Positions 1 through 8,642 of a stretch of 64,000 bases of DNA are shown piece by piece. The notes under the pieces were generated by a model. The model did no database searches. It was not told the origin of the DNA and saw only the letters and a program-made list of their open reading frames with translations. Position 1 is the first letter of the stretch. Every line of letters starts with the position of its first letter. The position numbers and the translations under genes were made by a program. Source of the stretch: Pseudoclavibacter chungangensis (lineage in GTDB: Bacteria > Actinomycetota > Actinomycetes > Actinomycetales > Microbacteriaceae); NCBI RefSeq assembly GCF_013410545.1, contig NZ_JACCFV010000001.1:1674001-1738000 (forward strand), given 5' to 3'.

Positions 1-785
1 CGGACGGCATCTCCGTCCTGCTGAGCGACGGCACGATCCTGCCGGTGACGGTCGTCGGCGAGGACGCCTCGACGGACCTCGCGGTCCTCAAGGTCTCGAA
101 CCCGCCCGCGCAGCTCACCCCGATCACCGTCGGCGACTCGGCCGACGTCGCCGTCGGTGCCGACGTCATGGCCGTCGGCAACCCGCTCGGGCTCTCGGGC
201 AGTGTCACGACGGGCGTCGTCAGTGCCCTCGATCGGCCCGTGACGACGAGTTCGGCGTCCGGCGACGCCGTCGTCACGAACGCGATCCAGACCTCGGCGG
301 CGCTCAACCCGGGGAACAGCGGCGGCGCACTCGTCGACGCAGCCGGTCGCCTCATCGGCATCAACTCGGCGATCGCGTCCCTCCCGTCGACGACGAGCGG
401 CACCGACGAGTCGAGCACGAGCGGCAACATCGGCATCGGCTTCGCGATCCCCTCGGACCAGGTCCGGAACGTCGTCGAGCAACTCGTCACGACCGGTTCG
501 GTCGCACACGCCTCACTCGGGATCCAGGTGGGTGACGGCGGCGTCCGGCTCGCGGACAGCGCGCGGGCGGGTGCGCTCGTCGGTGCGGTCACCGCGGGCA
601 GTCCCGCGGCGTCCGCGGGCCTGCAGAAGGGCGACGTCGTCCTCGCGATCGACGGCCGTGACGTGACGGGCGCCGAGGCGCTCATCGGGTTCGTCCGTGA
701 GCACTCCCCCGGCGACACGGTCACCCTGTCCGTCTCGGACGGGACGACGACGCGGGACGTGCAGGTGACGCTCGGTACCGCGTGA
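1..785 (+). CDS. HtrA/DegP-like serine protease with PDZ domain (5' truncated)
   Basis: The reading frame is already open at the left edge, so the N-terminus (signal or anchor segment and catalytic His) lies outside the window. Visible are the catalytic-Asp region (ASTDLAVLKV) and the nucleophile motif NPGNSGGAL with Ser at about base 318. From about base 510 to the stop there is one PDZ domain (AGLQKGDVVLAIDG). This is the trypsin-like HtrA family, envelope proteases that degrade or refold damaged exported proteins. The stop codon overlaps a possible GTG of the downstream kinase, so the two may be co-transcribed. A protease next to a two-component system suggests envelope-stress control, which is inference. 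Confidence 0.9.
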   Translation, partial: DGISVLLSDGTILPVTVVGEDASTDLAVLKVSNPPAQLTPITVGDSADVAVGADVMAVGNPLGLSGSVTTGVVSALDRPVTTSSASGDAVVTNAIQTSAALNPGNSGGALVDAAGRLIGINSAIASLPSTTSGTDESSTSGNIGIGFAIPSDQVRNVVEQLVTTGSVAHASLGIQVGDGGVRLADSARAGALVGAVTAGSPAASAGLQKGDVVLAIDGRDVTGAEALIGFVREHSPGDTVTLSVSDGTTTRDVQVTLGTA

Positions 786-880
786 CCGGCCGGGCGTGGG
801 ACGTCACGGCGGCGGGACGTCCTACGCTCGGGGAACGGCCCCTCGACGCACCCGACGACGGCCGGAATCGGAGGACGGAC

Positions 881-2281
881 ATGAGCGATGGGCGACGCCC
901 CGGCATCGGCCTGCGCGGCAGGCTCTCCGTCCTGACGGCCGTCGTCGTCACCGTTCCCCTCCTGCTCGGCGTGTTCCTGCTCGGGACGATCCTGCACCGT
1001 GTGTTCAGGGCGCAGCTCGCCGACGAGGCGGCCGCCGAGGCACAGCGCGTCGCCGCCCTCGTGAGCGTCACCGGCCCCGCCGTCGTCTCCGTCCCCCACG
1101 CCTACGCCGACGGCTTCCGTGTGCAGGTCGTCGACGAGCACGGCACGGTGGTGGCGGCCTCCGTGCCGGGTGACGCACCGTTCGCCGACGCGGACGCCGG
1201 GCCGGGCGGCCTCGCGATCGTCGGCGTCGACACCTGGTGGGTGCCCGGCGCCCCGGCGGACGACCTCGTCGCGATCGCGCCGACGACCGTGCTCGGGGAA
1301 CGGTTCTGTGTCCTCGTCGCGGTCTCCCAGGCCCCCGCGGCGCGATCGGTCGACACGCTCGCCGCGAGTCTCGCCGCCGCGGTCCCCATCCTCGTCCTCG
1401 CGGCAGCCGCCGCGACCAGGTTCGCCGTCGCCCGCACGCTCCGTGACGTCGAGGCGATGCGACGGCGGGTCGCGGCGATCGGCGACGATCCGGCGTCACT
1501 CGGCGTCCGCGTCACCGTCCCGACCTCGCGCGACGAGGTGCACGACCTCGCGGAGACGATGAACGACATGCTCGATCGCATCGAACGCGGCCGTGCCGCA
1601 CAGCGGGCGTTCGTGTCCGATGCGGGACACGAACTGCGCTCGCCCATCGCGACCGTGCGCGCCGCCGTCGAACTCGGCGAACGCGACCCCGGTGAGTGGG
1701 AGCGGCTCGGTCCGCTCCTCCGGGAACAGACCGCGCGACTCGGCGACCTCGTCGACGACCTCCTCACCCTGTCGAGCATTGCCGACGGCGGGCTCCGGCT
1801 CGATCGCGACGAGGTCGATCTCGACGAGCTGCTTCGACGGGAGGCATCGCGCGTCCGGGCGACGACAAGCCTCGACGTCGCCGTGCGACCGGCCCCCGCA
1901 CGCGTTCGCGGCGACACCCGTCGCCTGACGACGGTCCTGCGGAATCTCGTCGACAACGCCGCGCGACACGCGAACGCGACCGTGCAGCTCGCGAGCGCCA
2001 CGGACGGCGACCACGTCGTCGTCCGGGTGTCGGACGACGGCGCGGGGATCGCGCCCGCGGACCGTGACCGGATCTTCGAACGCTTCGTCCGACTCGACGA
2101 GGCCCGCACGCGCGAGGCGGGCGGCGCCGGCCTCGGCCTCGCGATCGTCGGTGAGCTCGTGCGGGCGCACGGCGGGACCGTGCGCGTCGAGGACGCTCAG
2201 GAACTGGGCGGCGCGTCGTTCGTCGTGACCCTGCCGTGCGCCCCGTCGGATCCGTCGCCCGACGGCGGCTCGAAGCGGTAG
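881..2281 (+). CDS. Sensor histidine kinase (HAMP-HisKA-HATPase)
   Basis: This is a membrane two-component sensor of 466 aa. There is a TM helix at about residues 13-36, an extracytoplasmic segment, a second TM at about 157-178, then a HAMP linker. The HisKA H-box GHELRSP has the phospho-acceptor at about His250. The ATPase domain has the N-box (NLVDNAARHA), G1 (DDGAGIAP) and G2 (GGAGLGLAIV). ATG 881 is chosen because GGAGG lies 6 nt upstream at 870-874. The frame stays open to GTG 782, which overlaps the protease stop, but that start has no such site. The 3' end overlaps the convergent response-regulator gene by 85 bp. The signal sensed is unknown. Confidence 0.9.
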   Translation: MSDGRRPGIGLRGRLSVLTAVVVTVPLLLGVFLLGTILHRVFRAQLADEAAAEAQRVAALVSVTGPAVVSVPHAYADGFRVQVVDEHGTVVAASVPGDAPFADADAGPGGLAIVGVDTWWVPGAPADDLVAIAPTTVLGERFCVLVAVSQAPAARSVDTLAASLAAAVPILVLAAAAATRFAVARTLRDVEAMRRRVAAIGDDPASLGVRVTVPTSRDEVHDLAETMNDMLDRIERGRAAQRAFVSDAGHELRSPIATVRAAVELGERDPGEWERLGPLLREQTARLGDLVDDLLTLSSIADGGLRLDRDEVDLDELLRREASRVRATTSLDVAVRPAPARVRGDTRRLTTVLRNLVDNAARHANATVQLASATDGDHVVVRVSDDGAGIAPADRDRIFERFVRLDEARTREAGGAGLGLAIVGELVRAHGGTVRVEDAQELGGASFVVTLPCAPSDPSPDGGSKR

Positions 2282-2931
2282 CCCACCCCGCGCAGCGTCG
2301 TGATGCTGCGGGCCCCGAACGGCTGGTCGATCTTGCGGCGCAGGTACCCGATGTACACCTCGACGAGGTTCGGTGCGTTCTCGGCCGCGTCGTCCCAGAC
2401 CCCGGCGAGGATCTCCGACTTCGAGATCGCCCGGCCCGCCCGGCGCATGAGGAACTCGAGGAGACGGAATTCCGTCGCCGTGAGCTCGATGGGGGTGCCT
2501 CCGCGGCGCACCGCGTGGCCGCGCGGATCGAGTTCGAGATCGCCGACGCGCAGCGCGCCGGAGCGTTCTCCGGCACCGCGCCGGGCGATCGCGCGCAGGT
2601 GGGCGGCGAGCACCACAAGACTGAACGGCTTCGTGAGGTAGTCGTCCGCTCCCGAGTCGAGCGCCTCGGCCTCGTCGAACTCGCCGTCCTTCGCCGTGAG
2701 CATGAGCACGGGTGTCCACACGCCACGGCGCCGCAGTTCCGCGACCACCCGGAAACCGCTCAGGCCGGGAAGCATGAGGTCGAGCACGATCGCGTCGAAG
2801 TCGCCGCTCGACGCGGCCTCGAGCCCCGCGATGCCGTCGTGTTCGACCGCGACGACGTGCCCGTCCTTCGTCAGGGCACGCCGCACGATGTCGGCGAGCG
2901 GACGATCGTCGTCGACGACGAGCAGGCGCAT
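2197..2931 (-). CDS. OmpR/PhoB-family response regulator
   Basis: A 244-aa regulator. The receiver domain (about 1-118) has the acidic pocket VVDDD, phospho-acceptor Asp50 (VLDLMLPG) and conserved Lys100 (LTKPF). A winged-helix DNA-binding domain follows (about 125-225), with TATEFRLLEFL and the C-terminal hairpin TLRGVGYRF. ATG 2931 follows the purine-rich site GGAGGGAG. It is almost certainly the partner of the kinase encoded on the other strand. The two genes face each other and overlap by 85 bp at their 3' ends, instead of forming the usual operon. The regulon is not visible. Confidence 0.92.
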   Translation of the reverse strand: MRLLVVDDDRPLADIVRRALTKDGHVVAVEHDGIAGLEAASSGDFDAIVLDLMLPGLSGFRVVAELRRRGVWTPVLMLTAKDGEFDEAEALDSGADDYLTKPFSLVVLAAHLRAIARRGAGERSGALRVGDLELDPRGHAVRRGGTPIELTATEFRLLEFLMRRAGRAISKSEILAGVWDDAAENAPNLVEVYIGYLRRKIDQPFGARSITTLRGVGYRFEPPSGDGSDGAHGRVTTNDAPPSS

Positions 2932-2971
2932 GGGTCTCCCTCCGGTGCCGCGAGGGAACGGCCCGAGGCCA

Positions 2972-5086
2972 TCATCCCCCGAGCGCCTGCGATTCGTCGG
3001 CGGCGACGAGCGTGAGCACGTCGTAGTTCGCGACCACCTCGTCGCGCTGGTTGTAGAGCACGGCGTCCCAGCGAACCTCGCCGTAGTCGTCGGTCTCCCG
3101 CGGCGTGATCCGCTTCGCGGTGAGTTCCACGCGCACCTCGTCGTCGACGCCGATCGGCGTGACGAAGCGCAGGTTCTCGAGGCCGGAGTTCGCGAGCACG
3201 GGACTCCGACCCGGCGCGACGAAGAGTCCGGCCGCCCACGACACGAGGAGGTAGCCGTGCGCGACGACGCCCGGGAAGAAGGGGTTCGCCTCGGCCGCGG
3301 CGTCGTCGACGTGTGCATAGAACACGTCGCCCGTCGTGTCGGCGAAGGCCTGGATCTCCTCGCGCGTCGCGCGTCGGAGGCCCGAGACGAACGCGTCGCC
3401 GACGCGGAGCGTGTCGAGCGCGCGCCGGAACGGGTGGACGACGTCGGGCGAGCCGCCGAAGGCGGGATCCCCCGCGATCCGGCGCGCCGCGCCACGGTGC
3501 CAGACGCCCGTGACGGCCGTCAGCAGATCGGGCGATCCCTGCACGGCCGTGCGCTGCATGTAGTGGTGGACGGCACGGATGCCCCCGAGCTCCTCACCGC
3601 CACCGGCGCGGCCCGGGCCACCGTGCACGAGGTGCGGGACTGGTGAGCCGTGGCCCGTCGAGGTCTTCGCGTCGTCCCGGTCGAGCAGGAGCACGCGACC
3701 GTGGTGGCCCGCGATCCCCGTCAGGAGCGTGCGGGCGACGTCCGGGTCGTGGCTGCAGACCGTCGCGACGAGCGAACCGGCGCCGAGCGCGGCGAGTTCG
3801 ACGGCGTCGTCGAGCGACGTGTAGCCGAGGACGCTCGTGACGGGGCCGAACGCCTCGCGCTCGTGCACGATCTCGGCCCGGGCGTCGTCGAAGGTCAGGA
3901 CGACGGGCGACATGAACGCTCCTCCCGGTGCGAGCCCGGCCGGCGCGTCGAGCGAGCCGTACGCGATGCGGCCGCCTCCCGCGACGAGGTCCTCGACCGC
4001 GTGGCGGACGTCCGCGAGCTGATCGAGGGACGCGAGCGGCCCCATCGTCGTCGCCTCGCTCCGGGGATCGCCGAGCGCGACGCGCTCCTCGATGCGATCC
4101 GCGATGGCCCGGACGAGAACACCCACGAGCGGTGCGGGCGCGATGACGCGACGGATCGCCGTACACTTCTGGCCCGCCTTCGCCGTGATCTCGGTGACGA
4201 CGGATTTCACGAACGCCTCGAACTCCGGCGTGCCGTCGACCGCGTCGGGGCCGAGGATCGCGGCGTTGAGCGAGTCGGCCTCCGCCGTGAACCGTACGCC
4301 GCCCTCACGGACCGCCGGGTGGGCCCGGAGCGTGTCGGCGGTCGACGCCGATCCCGTGAACGCGACGGCGTCGCGGTAGTCGAGGTGGTCGAGCAGGTCG
4401 CGTGCGGAACCCGAGACGAGCTGGATCGACCCCTCGGGCAGGATCCCCGAGTCCGCGATGAGGCGGACGCACGCCGCCGTCACGAATCCGGTCGGCGTCG
4501 CGGGTTTCACGATCGAGGGCAGCCCCGCGAGGAACGCGGGCGCGAACTTCTCGAGCATGCCCCACACGGGGAAGTTGAACGCGTTGATCTCGACCGCGAC
4601 CCCGGGGAGCGACGTGTACACGTGCTCGCCGACGAACGAGCCGTCGGCCGAGAGCGGCTCGACCGCACCATCGATCTCGACCGTCGCGTTCGGGAGTTCC
4701 CGGCGGCCCTTCGAGCCGTACGTGAACAGGACGCCGATCCCGCCGTCGATGTCGATGAGGTTGTCGCGCCGGGTCGCACCGGTCCGGTTCGAGACCTCGT
4801 ACAGCTCGGTCTTGTGCGCCTGCAGGTGGATCGCGAGATCCTTGAGCTTGAGGGCCCGCTGGTGGAACGTGAGCGGTTGGACGCCCGCGCGCCCGACGGT
4901 CCGCGCGTACCCGACGACCTCCGCGAGGTCGAGCCCCTCGGTGGACACGCTCGCGACCACGTCGCCGGTCGAGGCATCGAGCACGGTGGCACCCGCGGTA
5001 CCGGCCGGTGGGGTCCACCAGGACCCGAGCACGTAGCTCGGGACGAACGGCACCTCGGTCGTCGCGGTCTGGTCGGTCTGCGTCAT
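2972..5086 (-). CDS. paaZ: Bifunctional PaaZ: oxepin-CoA hydrolase / semialdehyde dehydrogenase
   Basis: This 704-aa protein fuses an aldehyde dehydrogenase (about 1-520) to a MaoC-type hydratase (about 560-700), the layout specific to PaaZ. In the aerobic phenylacetyl-CoA pathway it opens the oxepin-CoA ring and oxidises the resulting semialdehyde. The dehydrogenase part has the catalytic Cys308 (GQKCTA) and a Glu in FTAEADS. The hydratase part has the Asp/His pair in FADTTGDVFYAHVDD. It is transcribed separately from the three beta-oxidation genes upstream (135-bp gap) but carries the same operator in front. The paaABCDE and paaK genes are not in the window. Confidence 0.93.
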   Translation of the reverse strand: MTQTDQTATTEVPFVPSYVLGSWWTPPAGTAGATVLDASTGDVVASVSTEGLDLAEVVGYARTVGRAGVQPLTFHQRALKLKDLAIHLQAHKTELYEVSNRTGATRRDNLIDIDGGIGVLFTYGSKGRRELPNATVEIDGAVEPLSADGSFVGEHVYTSLPGVAVEINAFNFPVWGMLEKFAPAFLAGLPSIVKPATPTGFVTAACVRLIADSGILPEGSIQLVSGSARDLLDHLDYRDAVAFTGSASTADTLRAHPAVREGGVRFTAEADSLNAAILGPDAVDGTPEFEAFVKSVVTEITAKAGQKCTAIRRVIAPAPLVGVLVRAIADRIEERVALGDPRSEATTMGPLASLDQLADVRHAVEDLVAGGGRIAYGSLDAPAGLAPGGAFMSPVVLTFDDARAEIVHEREAFGPVTSVLGYTSLDDAVELAALGAGSLVATVCSHDPDVARTLLTGIAGHHGRVLLLDRDDAKTSTGHGSPVPHLVHGGPGRAGGGEELGGIRAVHHYMQRTAVQGSPDLLTAVTGVWHRGAARRIAGDPAFGGSPDVVHPFRRALDTLRVGDAFVSGLRRATREEIQAFADTTGDVFYAHVDDAAAEANPFFPGVVAHGYLLVSWAAGLFVAPGRSPVLANSGLENLRFVTPIGVDDEVRVELTAKRITPRETDDYGEVRWDAVLYNQRDEVVANYDVLTLVAADESQALGG

Positions 5087-5152
5087 CGGTTCCCGTCTCT
5101 CTCGATTCCTCGTCGCGCTCGCGCGGTCGGGCGCGTCGTCGCACCCCGGAGA

Positions 5153-5176
5153 ATTCCCGACCTTTCGGTCGGTATT
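5153..5176. promoter_or_regulatory. Palindromic operator upstream of paaZ
   Basis: The right half is CGGTCGGTATT (5166-5176) and the left half matches its reverse complement at 8 of 11 positions. The core CCGACC-N4-GGTCGG is a perfect repeat. A TANNNT element (TAGCCT, minus strand, 5182-5187) would place the transcription start inside the palindrome, as expected for a repressor site. The site at 8228-8251 is a near copy. Size and symmetry suit a TetR-family repressor such as PaaR; the regulator is not in the window. Confidence 0.6.
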
Positions 5177-5221
5177 GCATCAGGCTAGCTCACGACGCCG
5201 CGCACCGGCAGCCACGACGCG

Positions 5222-6076
5222 TCACGACCAGTCGTAGAAGCCCGTTCCCGATTTGCGCCCGAGCTCCCCGCGCGCGACCTTCTCACGGAGCACGTCCGGG
5301 GGCGCGAACCGCTCGCCGAGCGTCTCGTGCAGGTACTCCGCGATGCCGAGGCGCACGTCGAGTCCCACGATGTCGGTCGTACGCAGCGGACCCGCGGGGT
5401 GCCGGTAGCCGAGCTCCATGGCCAGGTCGATGTCCTGCGCGGACGCGACGCCCTCCTCGACCATGCGCATCGCCTCGAGCGCGATCGCGACCCCCAACCG
5501 ACTCGACGCGAATCCCGGGGAGTCGTTGACGACGATCGGCGTCTTCCCGAGCGCCCGCACCCACTCGGGCGCGGCGGACCGGACGTCCTCCCCCGTCTCC
5601 GGCGCGAGCACGACCTCGACGAGCGTCGAGGCGGGGACGGGATTGAAGAAGTGCAGCCCCACGAACCGCGCGGGGCGGTGCAGCGCCGCCGCGAGCTCGG
5701 TGAGGCTCAGCGAGGACGTGTTCGACGCGAGGACGGCCCGCTCGTCGAGGACGCGCTCGACGCCGACGAGCGTGTCGAGCTTGACGCGGAGGTCCTCGAA
5801 GACCGCCTCGACGACGAGCTCGCGGTCGGACAGTTCGTCGAGCGCGTCGACCGTCCGAAGTCGCGCCGAGAGGGCCTCGGCGGTCTCGTCCACGGCACCG
5901 CGCGCGGTCGAGGTCGCGACCGATCCCATCACGCGCTCGCGCGCCGCCTCGGCGGCGGCCGCGTCGCGTTCGGCGACGACGACCTCGCACCCGGCCACGA
6001 GGAAGGCGTGCGCGATCCCAGCACCCATCCGCCCGCCGCCGACGACACCGATCCGTTCCGGCAGTTCCGCACTCAT
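5222..6076 (-). CDS. 3-hydroxyacyl-CoA dehydrogenase (PaaH / Hbd type)
   Basis: A 284-aa NAD-dependent dehydrogenase with an N-terminal Rossmann motif GVVGGGRMGAGIA and the catalytic-His segment GLHFFNPVP. The C-terminal domain carries NDSPGFASSR and ends near GRKSGTGFYDWS. It oxidises a 3-hydroxyacyl-CoA to the 3-oxoacyl-CoA; next to PaaZ, 3-hydroxyadipyl-CoA is the likely substrate (PaaH role). The ATG overlaps the preceding hydratase stop as ATGA, so the three genes thiolase, hydratase and dehydrogenase form one tightly coupled operon. Use in butyrate or fatty-acid metabolism instead cannot be excluded. Confidence 0.88.
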   Translation of the reverse strand: MSAELPERIGVVGGGRMGAGIAHAFLVAGCEVVVAERDAAAAEAARERVMGSVATSTARGAVDETAEALSARLRTVDALDELSDRELVVEAVFEDLRVKLDTLVGVERVLDERAVLASNTSSLSLTELAAALHRPARFVGLHFFNPVPASTLVEVVLAPETGEDVRSAAPEWVRALGKTPIVVNDSPGFASSRLGVAIALEAMRMVEEGVASAQDIDLAMELGYRHPAGPLRTTDIVGLDVRLGIAEYLHETLGERFAPPDVLREKVARGELGRKSGTGFYDWS

Positions 6077-6984
6077 CCCTCGTCCTTCCCGTCGCCGCGA
6101 CCACGCGGCACCCCGTCGTCGGCTCTGCCCCCACCGGGCTCGCCGTCAGCCTCACCCGTCGTCGCCGAGGTGCCCGAGCCGCGCGGGGCGCCCGACCGCG
6201 CGGCACCGTCCGCCCGCGCGGCACGTCGGTCGAGGAACGCCTGCATGCGATCGAACTTCGCGTCCGATTCGAACAGGATCGCCTGTGCGATCGTGTCGAC
6301 GACCGGGTGTGCGTCGCGCGGCGCATGGAACACCGCCTTCGTGAGCCGGATCGCGAGCGGGTCCTGCGTCGCGATGCGGTCGGCGAGTGCGTGCGCCGCG
6401 GCGAGGAGCTCGCCCGCGGGATGCACCTCGCTCACGAGCCGACAATCGAGTGCCTCCCGCGCGCCGAGGACGCGCCCCGCCATGAGGATCTCCTTCGCGA
6501 TCGGCTCACCCACGAGCTCGCGCAACCGCCAGGTCGCCCCCGCGGCGGCGATGATCCCGAGCCCTGCCTCCGGGTTCCCGATGCGCAGATCGTCCGACGC
6601 GAGCCGGAAGTCCGCGGCGAGCGCGAGCTCCGCCCCTCCCCCGAGTGCATAGCCCTCGACCGCCGCGACGACGGGCATCGGGAGTCGCGCGACGCGATCG
6701 AAGATCGACGAGTTGATGCCGGCGAGCGCGTCGTCGCGACGGCGCTCGCGGAGCTGGGCGATGTCGGCGCCCGACGCGAACAGGCCGTTCGCGCCGCGAA
6801 GGATCAGGATGCGCGGTCGACGCTCGAGCCACGCGCACAGCGCGTGCAGTTCGTCGACCGTCCGCTGGTCGATCGCGTTCTTCGTCGCGGCGTGGTCGAG
6901 GGTCGCGACGACGCGATCGGGTGCGACATCGACGCGGACGCGCTCGAACTCCTCGAACACGCCGTCGATCCGTTCCCCGCCCAT
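6073..6984 (-). CDS. Enoyl-CoA hydratase/isomerase family protein
   Basis: A 303-aa crotonase-fold protein. The oxyanion-hole region FASGADIAQL and both usual acid/base glutamates (GGGAELAL and NPEAGLGII) are present. The fold ends near residue 260. The last 40 or so residues are a low-complexity Gly/Arg/Asp tail that is unusual for the family and probably disordered. The start ATG shares its A with the thiolase TGA, and the stop overlaps the dehydrogenase ATG. The likely role is the hydratase step (PaaF) or an isomerase of phenylacetate degradation; sequence alone does not separate these. Confidence 0.85.
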   Translation of the reverse strand: MGGERIDGVFEEFERVRVDVAPDRVVATLDHAATKNAIDQRTVDELHALCAWLERRPRILILRGANGLFASGADIAQLRERRRDDALAGINSSIFDRVARLPMPVVAAVEGYALGGGAELALAADFRLASDDLRIGNPEAGLGIIAAAGATWRLRELVGEPIAKEILMAGRVLGAREALDCRLVSEVHPAGELLAAAHALADRIATQDPLAIRLTKAVFHAPRDAHPVVDTIAQAILFESDAKFDRMQAFLDRRAARADGAARSGAPRGSGTSATTGEADGEPGGGRADDGVPRGRGDGKDEG

Positions 6985-8198
6985 CAGACGCGCTCCACGA
7001 GCAGCGCGGCGCCCTGCCCGACGCCGATGCACATCGTCGCGAGCCCGAGGTCCGCCCCCTCGCGCTCCATGCGTCCGAGCAGCGTGATCGTGATGCGAGA
7101 GCCGGACGAGCCGAGCGGGTGCCCGAGCGCGATCGCACCGCCGTCCCGGTTCACGATGTCGGGATCGAGACCGAGGCGGCGGATCGTCGCGAGCGATTGG
7201 CTCGCGAACGCCTCGTTGAGCTCGACGGCCCCGATCTCGTCGAGCCGTCGCCCCGCTCGCTCGAGCACGCGTCGCGTCGCGGGAACGGGACCGATCCCCA
7301 TGATCTCGGGCTCCACCCCGGCCGCGCCGCCGGCGACGACCCTCGCCCGGGGCGTGAGGCCGTGGCGCCGGACGGCGTCCTCGGACGCGACGACGACGGC
7401 GGAGGCGCCGTCGTTCAGGCTCGAGGAGTTTCCGGCCGTCACGACGTCGCCGCCGGCGACGACGGGGAGCAGCTTCGCGAGCACCTCGGTCGTCGTCCCG
7501 GGCCGGGGTCCCTCGTCCGTGTCCACGACCGTGACCGCGCCGCGGCGCCCGGTCACCTCGACGGGCACGATCTCGTCCGCGAAGCGCCCCGCGGCGATCG
7601 CCGCGAGGGCGCGCTCGTGCGACCGCACGGCGAAGGCGTCCGAGTCGGCCCGGGAGATGCCGTCGACGCGGGCGAGTTCCTCCGCCGTCTCGGGCATCGA
7701 GAAGGTCATCTTGCCCTCGCGCCGCAGCGCACCGTCGACGAAGCGCGGATTCGGGAACCGCCAGCCGATCGACGTGTCGTAGGCCGGGCCCGGTTTCGAC
7801 CACGCGGCCTCGGGCTTGGCCGTCACCCACGGCGCCCTCGTCATCGACTCGACGCCGCCGGCCACGACGATGTCCGCGTCGCCCGCACGGATCATCTGCG
7901 CGGCGAGGACGATCGCGGACATCCCCGAGGCACAGAGCCGGTTGACCGTGATGCCCGGCACCGACAGCGGGTATCCCGCGAGCAGCCACGCCATCCGTGC
8001 GACGTTGCGGTTCTCCTCACCCGCCCCGTTCGCATTGCCGAGCACCACCTCGTCGACGAGCTCCGGCGCCACGCCCGCACGTTCGACCGCGGCCCTGATC
8101 GCGATCGCCGCGAGATCATCGGGGCGGACCGACGCGAGCGCACCCCCGTACCGTCCGACCGGGGTGCGGACCCCGCCCACGAGCAACGCCTCGGCCAT
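6984..8198 (-). CDS. Thiolase (acetyl-CoA acyltransferase, likely 3-oxoadipyl-CoA thiolase)
   Basis: A 404-aa thiolase with the nucleophilic Cys89 (NRLCASGMSAI), catalytic His in ALGHPLGSSG and second Cys in CIGVGQGAALL. The start ATG is supported by GAAGGAG 5 nt upstream. It leads the operon thiolase-hydratase-dehydrogenase and probably releases acetyl-CoA from 3-oxoadipyl-CoA (PaaJ role) given PaaZ next door. A generic fatty-acid thiolase is the alternative. The upstream region holds the same palindromic operator as paaZ, which ties the two transcripts together. Confidence 0.88.
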   Translation of the reverse strand: MAEALLVGGVRTPVGRYGGALASVRPDDLAAIAIRAAVERAGVAPELVDEVVLGNANGAGEENRNVARMAWLLAGYPLSVPGITVNRLCASGMSAIVLAAQMIRAGDADIVVAGGVESMTRAPWVTAKPEAAWSKPGPAYDTSIGWRFPNPRFVDGALRREGKMTFSMPETAEELARVDGISRADSDAFAVRSHERALAAIAAGRFADEIVPVEVTGRRGAVTVVDTDEGPRPGTTTEVLAKLLPVVAGGDVVTAGNSSSLNDGASAVVVASEDAVRRHGLTPRARVVAGGAAGVEPEIMGIGPVPATRRVLERAGRRLDEIGAVELNEAFASQSLATIRRLGLDPDIVNRDGGAIALGHPLGSSGSRITITLLGRMEREGADLGLATMCIGVGQGAALLVERV

Positions 8199-8227
8199 GT
8201 GAACTCCTTCGTCCCGTGGCGGGGTGG

Positions 8228-8251
8228 AATACCGACCGCTCGATCAGTATT
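8228..8251. promoter_or_regulatory. Palindromic operator upstream of the thiolase operon
   Basis: The site is AATACCGACCG, a 2-bp spacer, then CGATCAGTATT: 11-bp arms with two mismatches. Its left arm is the exact reverse complement of the right arm of the paaZ operator at 5166-5176. It lies 30-53 bp upstream of the thiolase start, where it would cover the promoter. The same repressor probably controls both transcripts. Confidence 0.6.
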
Positions 8252-8266
8252 CAATCATGGACCGGA

Positions 8267-8635
8267 TCAACGGGGCTCGTCGTCCGGGGTCCATTCCGGC
8301 GTGTGCTGATGGGTGACGAGCCGTGGGCCCTCCACGGTGTCGACGTAGGTCGAGACCGTGTCGGCCCGATAGACCCGATCACCGCGCAGCCCCGTGAAGC
8401 GCGAGACGACCGCGACGGCGTCGTCGCCTACTCGCACGGTGCGGTCGTGCTCGACCTCGATCCGGTCCCACTCCTCCGACACGTCGAGCGCACCGGCGTA
8501 GTCGTCGAGGCCCAGGACGAATCCGGGCACGACGAAGATCGCATCGGGGTGGGCCCAGCGGCGGACGGTCGCGCCGTCCTGCGCACGCGCGAGTGAGGTC
8601 TCGACGTGCACGAGGAGGTCGTGATCGATCGGCAC
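8267..8635 (-). CDS. NTF2/SnoaL-like small protein (DUF4440 type)
   Basis: A 122-aa soluble protein starting at GTG 8635. Its length and pattern (an N-terminal helix with WAHPDAIFVVPG, then strands such as VVSRFTGLRG and ending in THQHTPEW) fit the NTF2-like cone fold, often a small ligand-binding or enzymatic pocket. It begins 8 bp after the stop of the upstream membrane-protein gene, so the two are probably co-transcribed. No catalytic motif identifies a substrate. Family assignment is by pattern only. Confidence 0.55.
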   Translation of the reverse strand: MPIDHDLLVHVETSLARAQDGATVRRWAHPDAIFVVPGFVLGLDDYAGALDVSEEWDRIEVEHDRTVRVGDDAVAVVSRFTGLRGDRVYRADTVSTYVDTVEGPRLVTHQHTPEWTPDDEPR

Positions 8636-8642
8636 GATGCGG

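Noticed and set aside
782..880. Earlier GTG start for the sensor kinase
   Set aside because: It overlaps the protease stop, but ATG 881 has GGAGG at ideal spacing and places the TM helix at the N-terminus.
3650..5188. 512-aa plus-strand open frame
   Set aside because: Antisense to paaZ, with Arg/Asp/Glu-rich random composition.
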